Source: Paraphoma chrysanthemicola | Lineage: Eukaryota; Ascomycota; Dothideomycetes; Pleosporales; Phaeosphaeriaceae | Length of the DNA: 64,000 nt | Direction of reading: 5' to 3' | Assembly (NCBI GenBank): GCA_020744225.1 | Contig: JAGMWG010000024.1 | Coordinates: forward strand, 124,001-188,000 | Part shown: piece by piece, positions 57,601 through 64,000 of the stretch | Layout of the letters: the number at the start of each line of letters is the position of its first letter | Position numbering within the stretch: the stretch's first letter is position 1 | Notes under the pieces: model-generated | Seen by the model: the letters and a program-made list of their open reading frames with translations, nothing else | The model's database searches: none | What the model was told of the DNA's origin: nothing | Position numbers and translations under genes: made by a program

Positions 57601-58688
57601 TCGGGCCGATTCCTTCCTTCAGCGAGCTAGCTCAACGTCGTCGCCGAGTGTCTCCGGAGATTACGCAGCCACTGCTGAACACAGCGTTGCGGCGGGTTTC
57701 CCGGTCACCATCACCACTTGGAGGCCACATGCGGAGTTATTCAACAGGAGTCAACCTGCCCAATGCCTCAGCATCCGATCAGCGAAAAGCCCGTGTAGAC
57801 TCTGTGCGACCTCCTGTCGACAACGGCCCAGTGATAGTCAATGGCTCATTCCCAACTCCACCGCGAGAGCCTCGATTCAGGAGCGATACTGTGGAGTCTC
57901 TTCCTCCCGAGCTGTCCAACGCCCCCGCTCTGGGCATCTTCGCCAACACACAAGCCATTCACCAGATCAATGAGCTCCAAGCGCGCCAGCAAATGGTCTT
58001 GGAGGAGATGCAGCGGCAAAAGGCAGCCGCGGAGTCTTTGTCGCCCACTATCGCCAACGGTTCCTCCAAGAGAAGCCCATCGGTCGAATCGAATGGCTTG
58101 GCAAGGGTGCCAAGTGAAGGCCAGCAGCCTTTCCCTGCTTTGCCTGAGGGCTGGATGAATTACGAGGCAAGCAATGGTGCACAAGCCGATCGCTCATCAG
58201 AGGAGGTATCACCAAAACGTACACTGCCTCCCCAATGGCGTACACCTGCATATGCCAACGGCCTGCCCTCTCTGGACACTTCGAATACCCCGCGAGCTCA
58301 CCCTCAAGAGGCTCAGTCTGCTACTCTGCCACTTCTGTCTCCTGTGTTTGAGACACGCACCCCATCACCCACAGCAAGTCGCTCAAATGATCTTAGCAAG
58401 TTGACCAATGGCGTCAAGGCACAGAACAAAGATCCCAATCAACAGCACCGCCGGGCATCGCATACACCGCCAGCAAATGCCAGCAAGGACAACCGAAATG
58501 GGCAGCAGAAAGGGAGAGCACAAGCCAGCGAAACCGGAAGCAAATCTGCAGGTCCCAATAGCGCCGGCTCATGGTCGCTACCTAATAATCGCGGTCGCAA
58601 TAACAAGAACAAGAAGAAGAAGCCTATAGAGCAGAAAAGCCAGGGTGAGCCCTTGCCTGTCAACGCGGCCGATCGCAAGGGAGGGTAG
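54647..58688 (+). CDS. Cid1-type poly(A)/poly(U) RNA nucleotidyltransferase with long C-terminal tail, 4 exons
   Basis: Exons 54647-55643, 55692-55763, 55813-56031 and 56077-58688 join in frame; introns are 48, 49 and 45 nt; the product has 1299 residues. About 260 disordered residues precede the catalytic core. The polymerase-beta-type motif is G320-S321 followed by D332-x-D334 (SSGNMLWTADSDVDICI), and the third Asp is D385 in CDMNVNN. The central/PAP-associated part includes RPLAMIIKHWTKKR, GGTISSYTWICMILNFLQ, LLFHFFRLYGHEVDYEKVAISVR and LCVEEPF, with NADDYAW-like NSADDYAWHGIHLEIRRAFDLL. After about 600 the protein is Gln/Pro/Ser-rich with a Gly/Arg-rich box (RGGSNHRGGRGGF). The family adds A or U tails to RNA 3' ends in decay or surveillance. 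The exact substrate here is unknown. Confidence 0.93.
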
Positions 58689-60210
58689 GACGATGCTCCC
58701 GCGAAGGTGCAATTCACGGACGACAAACAATTTTCAGGCCAAGCCTGCCGTACCGACTGTTCTTGGATAGCCTGCGAGCATCGATTGATTGCTAATCCGC
58801 TGGTGGTCACCACATTGGCAATAGCTCTTGTTGCAATCCATGTTGCATGTGCTGCGGCATATATCAATGTATTCGGCTGAGACGTAGCTGTCTGCTCCTG
58901 GTGCCGAAATTGTCTCTGGTTTGGGCTCAGATTTCGACGCCATGCCCACCAGTGTTTGGGCGTCAAAAAGAAAGAAAAGATCAGTATATGCGCCGATACG
59001 TGCGCGCATCAAAATGTGTGGTTGTTGAGAGGAAGAAAAAGACAAGAGCCAGCATTGTTTCCTCATCCACTCGGCAGCGCCCTGTACCGCGCTTGCGCAG
59101 AGAAAGTTGACATTTCCCATCCCGGCGCCACAATGCATATTGTTTGTCTTGGCATTTTCTGGAGTTTTCCCCACCACCCTTTGCTATGTCTTTTTCAGGG
59201 CTCCTTCGGATACGGGTATACAAGCGTCTTTTGTCATTTTCACACATGGGCGGCGGACTGGTTCGCATTCATTCATGTTTCTCTCTCGCACGGAATGAGC
59301 GTAAGCTGCACATGTATAAATAGAGATGAAGATGGGCAAAGGAAAAAGCCTGGCGCAGATGTGCTTGTTGGCTGCGGTACGAAAGGGAATGTGTAGGAGA
59401 AATGAAGAAATTGTTCAAATGTATATTTTGATCGTCGTGATGGTGTACTTCTTGTGGTCATGGAGACTTGAAATGTCTTCACGCCTAGTCCGGGCGAATG
59501 CAACTTCAAGATCTAGGGCGGGCTTCTAGGAAAAGGTAGATAAGCGTCCGCGGGTTCAACATCGCATTGTCGTTCTGAGCGTTTCGAGCTCGTGCAGCGT
59601 GCATAGCTGTGGCAGGGGTAAAGCTGCTTCCGCGGACTAAGCTTTTTCCAAAGCTTGGCTGCGGGAAGGCGTTGCTTACGTCTTCCTCCTCACCCCGACC
59701 TTCATTGCTACCCACGCTGGTCAGTCAACATCCGACTAATTGCTACACTTTACGACGTGTTTCCGAACTCAGATACATCGCCATGTCTCCTGTGGCAAGA
59801 TATCGATATGTTTCCAGCACCGAAAACGACCCACTGTCTCATCTATCGACTTGGATGGCGAGTTCAACGGCCGCCGATCGTTACCTAAAGTATGACAAGC
59901 TTTGCGACACTGCTGCCGTAACTTCCAGCCGCTGCAAGTGTTGCTGGGATACGAAGAGCTAGCAACGACGCTGTGACGAATGCTCACGCTAATTCTTGCC
60001 GCACCATCTCCAAGTCTCGTGAACGGAACAAAATTCCGGGGTCTCCGCTCGGGGTCTCCAGGGAAGACGTTCATCCGGGGAAGACCTGGAACCTTTGCAT
60101 TTGTACAAGAAGGGGCTTTGCCAGCAAGCTGTTACAACCTACTGTTCATCCATTCGCTTCGCTTCCTTCAGCCCAGTGGCAAAGCTTTGGCATCTAAGAT
60201 CCATAGCAAG
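58689..60210. other. Intergenic, 1.5 kb
   Basis: 3' UTR of the nucleotidyltransferase gene and promoter of the transporter gene. A minus-strand ORF (58734-58942 from an internal ATG) encodes a Cys-rich peptide but lacks support. The transporter frame is open upstream from 59980, with residues unlike the family. Confidence 0.4.
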
Positions 60211-61755
60211 ATGGCCCACGACAAGGAGATTTCGCATGGCGGCCTTCAGCATAATGAGGATCTCGAGCATTCTGCCACACACGGAACATATCTCGACAAG
60301 GAAGAAGCATCTCACTTGTCTGAAGAACACCGGCAATATTTGATCCAGCGTCATGGCACGCTTGACATTGACCCTCTTCCCACTATGAGCGATGCAGACC
60401 CTTACAACTGGCCGACATGGAAGAAGACGCTCAATCTCGTCTTCGTAGCCTTCCACGCTTGTATGTGCGCATTCTGCGCATCAGCCATCATCCCAGCATA
60501 CGAAACCATCGCAGAAGACCTGGGTGTCAGTCTTCAACGAGCGTCGTACCTCACATCCCTCCAGATTGCTATCCTTGGTGGCGGACCTCTGTTCTGGCGC
60601 CCGCTCTCAACACGCTACGGCCGGCGGCCAATCTTCATCATCTCCCTCATCGGCAGTCTCGCCTTCAACATTGGGTGTGCGAAGAGCCAAACATACGCAG
60701 CAATGGCGGCATGCCGAGCATTACAAGCTTTCTTCATCAGCCCTCCAAACGCCATCGGCAGCGCAGTCGTTGTGGAGACATTCTTCAAGAAAGAACGAGC
60801 GCGATACATGGGCGTTTGGACGGTAATGATCACCGTCGGTATCCCCCTGGCGCCGTTGATATGCGGCTTCATCACCACGCACGTCGGGTACCGTTGGATA
60901 TACTGGGTCCTTGCAATCATCAACGGCGTCCAACTTGTCTTGTACGGTCTCTTCGGGCCAGAAACACGCTTCATTCGCCACGGCGAAGTCAAGCACGCGA
61001 CGACAGGGTGGGCAGCGTGGAAAGAACAATATCTTAAATTCCGCCGCATCGACCCAACGCCCATCAGTGCAATCGAATTCGTCAGCCCCCTGCGGCTAGC
61101 CAAATATCCGTGTATCATGGTCCCAGCATGTTCATATGCCATGGTCTTCCTCTTCGGCTCCGTCATGTCAACCGTGGAAATCCCACAACTCTTCGCCGAG
61201 AAATTCCACTTCGACGCCCAACAGCTCGGTCTACAGTTCCTGGGTCTGATCATCGGGTCCATCATCGGCGAGCAGATTGGCGGCCACTCGTCAGACGTGT
61301 GGATGCGTGGCCGCGCAAAGCGCATCGCGCCGCGGAAACCTGCGCCCGAGTTCAGGCTGTGGCTGAGCTATTTCGGCATCTTGTTGACGATATGCGGTAT
61401 GGTTGTCTTTCTTGTGCGCATCCAGCAAGCGCCCGAGGGACACTGGAACGTTACTCCCATTATTGGTGCGGGCATCGCAGCTGCGGGGAACCAGATTGTG
61501 ACGACGGTGCTGATTACGTATGCTGTGGATTGCTATCCTGATGAAGCGGGTAGTATTGGTGTCTTCATCACGTTTGTGAGACAGACGTGGGGGTTCATCG
61601 GCCCGTTCTGGTTCCCGGATATGTTTGCGAGTGTTGGTGTGGCGAATAGTGCGGGTATTGTTGTTGCGTTGCTTGTTGGTGTGAGTCTAGTACCTGTCGC
61701 TGTGACGCATTGGAGAGGACATAAGATGAGGGGCGAGATGTCGGGACGGATGTAA
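60211..61755 (+). CDS. MFS transporter, DHA1 type
   Basis: Single exon, 514 residues. About 70 cytosolic residues end in DADPYNWPTWKKTLN, the usual lead into TM1 in fungal DHA1/HOL1-like transporters. Twelve membrane helices are readable. The TM2-3 loop carries RPLSTRYGRRP (130-140), matching MFS motif A. GPETRF after TM6 corresponds to the PETxx signature. A cytosolic loop of about 60 residues links the two halves. The substrate is unknown: the group exports drugs and small organic compounds or handles polyamines. Start at 60211 gives the family-like N-terminus. The stop lies 116 bp from that of the convergent salicylate-hydroxylase-like gene, which may share its pathway. Confidence 0.93.
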   Translation: MAHDKEISHGGLQHNEDLEHSATHGTYLDKEEASHLSEEHRQYLIQRHGTLDIDPLPTMSDADPYNWPTWKKTLNLVFVAFHACMCAFCASAIIPAYETIAEDLGVSLQRASYLTSLQIAILGGGPLFWRPLSTRYGRRPIFIISLIGSLAFNIGCAKSQTYAAMAACRALQAFFISPPNAIGSAVVVETFFKKERARYMGVWTVMITVGIPLAPLICGFITTHVGYRWIYWVLAIINGVQLVLYGLFGPETRFIRHGEVKHATTGWAAWKEQYLKFRRIDPTPISAIEFVSPLRLAKYPCIMVPACSYAMVFLFGSVMSTVEIPQLFAEKFHFDAQQLGLQFLGLIIGSIIGEQIGGHSSDVWMRGRAKRIAPRKPAPEFRLWLSYFGILLTICGMVVFLVRIQQAPEGHWNVTPIIGAGIAAAGNQIVTTVLITYAVDCYPDEAGSIGVFITFVRQTWGFIGPFWFPDMFASVGVANSAGIVVALLVGVSLVPVAVTHWRGHKMRGEMSGRM

Positions 61756-61871
61756 AGACGATAAACAGTCTACCAAAACGTTCTGTAGATGTGAAGAATC
61801 GCGTACTTTTTGGTCAAGATTATGTACACTATGATATCAAAGTACTCCCTGGCTCTTATCAATTTCCATGC

Positions 61872-63264
61872 TCACAACTTAGCAACCAACCCCTCTTCCT
61901 CACACAGTTTCTCAGCATCAGCAACAACATCCACGCCATACACTTGTGCTTGCACATCAGCATCGGCCCACTTATCCGGTACTTTCCCCGAGCCAGCCTT
62001 GAGTGCCGCAAAGACCTTATCGCGCTCTTCCTTCGCCTTGCCGGCACCAAGATGCATCGCGCGACCACTTTCCGCAGCCAATTCCACGAGTGCTTCGGCC
62101 CTTGGCTTGCGCAGCTTCTCGTATAGCCTCAGCGCCTTCTCGATCGTCGCCGGCTTCCCGTCTGCAATGCGTGCAGGCGCAAGAACAACACCGAGCACGG
62201 CGCCGTCTTCGATTGCTTGTGCGGCGCCCTGTGCCATGTGTGGGAGCGTAGGGTGGCATGCGTCGCCGACAAGTGCTGTGGTACCATGTACCCACGTGTC
62301 CAATGGATCATGTACCCTTAATTTCCACTCGACTACTTCTCCTTCCGGTACGAGGTTGAGCATGCGATGTATCATGGGGCAGAAATCGCCATAGACGTCT
62401 AGCATAGCGCTCTTGCTGCCCTTTGTAGTGTACTGCGCGTCTGGGGCACCGGCAAAGTTCACATCCGGCTGTGCTGTGCTGAGGTTGTAGATGGACTTGT
62501 TGTGTATCGAATACGCGATGATGTGCTTCTTCTCGCCAATCCAGCGCGTTACGGTGTCCGAGTCGATGAGTTTCAGCAGTTCGGGGTCGTGCTGCATTTG
62601 CTCGCGTGTGAGCATGATGCGGTATGCTGCCTGTCCAGAGTCCCGTGCTTGACCAGTGAGGCCAAGCTCCTTCAGCATGGCGACACGGGTATTCGATTTC
62701 ACGCCATCGGCGCCGAGAAGAATGTCGCATTCCACGGTGAACGGCTCGCCTCCTGTTGAGGGTGTGACTTTGAATGAGGGCTTGGGTCCGAACTTGACGT
62801 CTGATATCAGGCTCCCGAGTTTGAATGTGATTCCGGCTTCGCCCTCACAGCCCTCGCAGAGTCCACCCGCAAGACTTGCGCGATGGCCAACCATGTGAGG
62901 GTATCCGTACTTCTCCTTGACGTATCCAAGGTCTACATAGCCTAGCTCCTTGTCCGATGCGCCATCTCGGATCGATGTGTTTGCGCATTGCACGGCTTCC
63001 GATGCAATCTTCTGCCAGCAGCCGAACCTGTCGAGGATGCGAGCCATGTTTGGTGCGAGCTGAATACCTGCGCCAACGAATCCTAGGTTGGGAGCATTCT
63101 CGTAGATGGTGATGTTTTTGTGGCCGGCTTTGGCAAGAGCAAGGGCCGCGGCAAGACCGCCCATACCTGGCGGCGGTTAGCATTGTACTCGAAGCTGCGC
63201 AGCAAGGACTGAATGTATCTAACATACCCGCACCGATTACTGCTATTCTAAGGCTGTCTGCCAT
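61872..63264 (-). CDS. Salicylate hydroxylase-type FAD monooxygenase, 2 exons
   Basis: A short first exon (63264-63228) and a long second exon (63166-61872) join over a 61-nt intron (GTATGT donor, GCTAAC branch-like site), restoring IAVIGAGMGGLAAALALAKAGH; the product has 443 residues. FAD motif GAGMGG is at 11-16, followed by ITIYENAPNLGFVGAGIQLAPN. The DG motif is CDILLGADGVKSNTR and the GD motif is TTALVGDACHPTLPHMAQGAAQAIEDG at about 304-330. All three fingerprints match class A hydroxylases. The sequence style is that of fungal salicylate 1-monooxygenase (salicylate to catechol, decarboxylating) and 6-hydroxynicotinate-type relatives; the substrate is inferred. Cytosolic; no membrane anchor. 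Confidence 0.92.
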
Positions 63265-64000
63265 GTTGTAGTAAGTGGATGTTCTGTTGGCGGTCGCAAC
63301 TGGCTTCAGCAATCAACGGTCAGAGAGATTCGAAGTGTCCTTGGTAGAAGAGACGTGGTTGCGACGAGCAGATGAAGTCTTGATGATGACAATGGATTTT
63401 GTGTTGTCTTTGCGGTCCTTCTATATCCCCACATTCACCACAATAGCTTCACGAACTCTCCAAAGCTTCCAAGCTCTCTTCCCCCGGTCACAGAAAACGC
63501 GCCAAAATGTGGATGAACACTTAGCCGATTTCTCCGGGGAAGGCGCCAGACCGCGAATTACTAACTCTGTGGAGCCAAATCGCCAAAATTGAGGATCCAG
63601 ACGCGAGTCAAAGGGCCTCGGTGTCGCAGAGAGCTAACACGCGTCGCGGCCCCTGTTCATCGTCCGAAGTTGCATCGAAGTGGTTTGTTCCTGGATGCAT
63701 TTGCCGGCCTTCCCCACCGTGAGGCGGGGCAGGGTCAAGAGAGCTAGCGTGGGTGGATCTAGCCCCACGTCATCACACTTCATTCAGCTCAACGCTAGGA
63801 GAGATGGCATTGCATCTCATATCTCACCACGATTGTTTCGAGGCCGTACGGTCTTCTAAAATAGGGCTGTGTTCGAATTTTGGTGGTACCAGCACAGTGT
63901 TTGGCCATGTGAAGACCTCGGAGGGAAGCGATATGCACATGCTTCACGCGTCTCCCATGAACAGATGTAGCGGCACACATATGAATGACGCAGGCACGAC
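63265..64000. other. Intergenic to window end
   Basis: Upstream region of the salicylate-hydroxylase-like gene. No supported ORF, repeat or RNA. Confidence 0.4.

Noticed and set aside
58734..59177. Minus-strand ORF with a Cys-rich end (CRSTCNMDCNKSYCQC)
   Set aside because: Intriguing pattern but no signal peptide at a good start, no splice partner and it lies in the probable 3' UTR of the nucleotidyltransferase gene.
44265..63264. Interpretation as a secondary-metabolite gene cluster
   Set aside because: Tailoring-type enzymes are present, but no polyketide synthase, NRPS, terpene cyclase or pathway regulator, and housekeeping genes are interleaved.
1..64000. Search for tRNA, rRNA, CRISPR arrays, telomeric repeats and intact transposons
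   Set aside because: No B-box-like words in a tRNA-like setting, no regular spacer arrays, no TTAGGG runs, and no transposase, integrase or reverse-transcriptase motifs were seen by eye.

Overview
The window reads as chromosomal DNA of a filamentous ascomycete (Pezizomycotina). Coding regions are interrupted by short introns, mostly 45-65 nt, with GT..AG ends and CTAAC/CTGAC-like branch sites. The gene set is typical of filamentous fungi: a HET-domain protein, PDS5, TTI1, a glycogen-targeting PP1 subunit, a RING/ZZ/SH3 protein and small secreted proteins. A dothideomycete is my best guess from overall style, but that is inference. I found no tRNA, rRNA, CRISPR array, intact transposon or telomeric repeat.

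Layout. 1-8 kb: a Ser/Ala-rich GPI-type secreted protein, an uncharacterised multi-pass membrane protein with a 21-bp tandem repeat, a mitochondrial BolA-like protein (BOL3) split by a 288-nt intron, and a cysteine-containing secreted protein. 8.1-16.9 kb: a long gene-poor stretch with only weak, possibly decayed ORFs. 16.9-33.5 kb: housekeeping block with a CBM21/PP1 regulatory subunit, an EBP-type sterol isomerase-like membrane protein, a HET-domain protein, TTI1 and PDS5 (divergent pair of HEAT-repeat proteins sharing about 0.5 kb), and the prenylcysteine methyltransferase STE14. 33.9-43.9 kb: a maltose/NodL-type acetyltransferase, a Gln-rich repetitive secreted protein, a RING - three ZZ - SH3 protein, and a large orphan coiled-coil protein. 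44.3-52.9 kb: mostly metabolic enzymes, namely an FAD monooxygenase, a secreted type-B carboxylesterase, an epoxide hydrolase and an isochorismatase with a probable mitochondrial presequence, with a nuclear EVE-domain protein (THYN1-like) between them. 54.6-63.3 kb: a large Cid1-type nucleotidyltransferase, an MFS transporter and a salicylate-hydroxylase-type FAD monooxygenase converging on it.

How they may work together. PDS5 (cohesin) and TTI1 (PIKK assembly) both serve chromosome maintenance and may share a promoter. The oxidative and hydrolytic enzymes from 44 to 63 kb (two FAD monooxygenases, esterase, epoxide hydrolase, isochorismatase, MFS pump) resemble a loose neighbourhood for handling aromatic or plant-derived compounds. 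They are interleaved with housekeeping genes and lack a backbone synthase, so this is not a clear biosynthetic cluster. Exon boundaries below were built by hand from frame continuity, splice-site sequence and family expectation; no transcript or database search was available.
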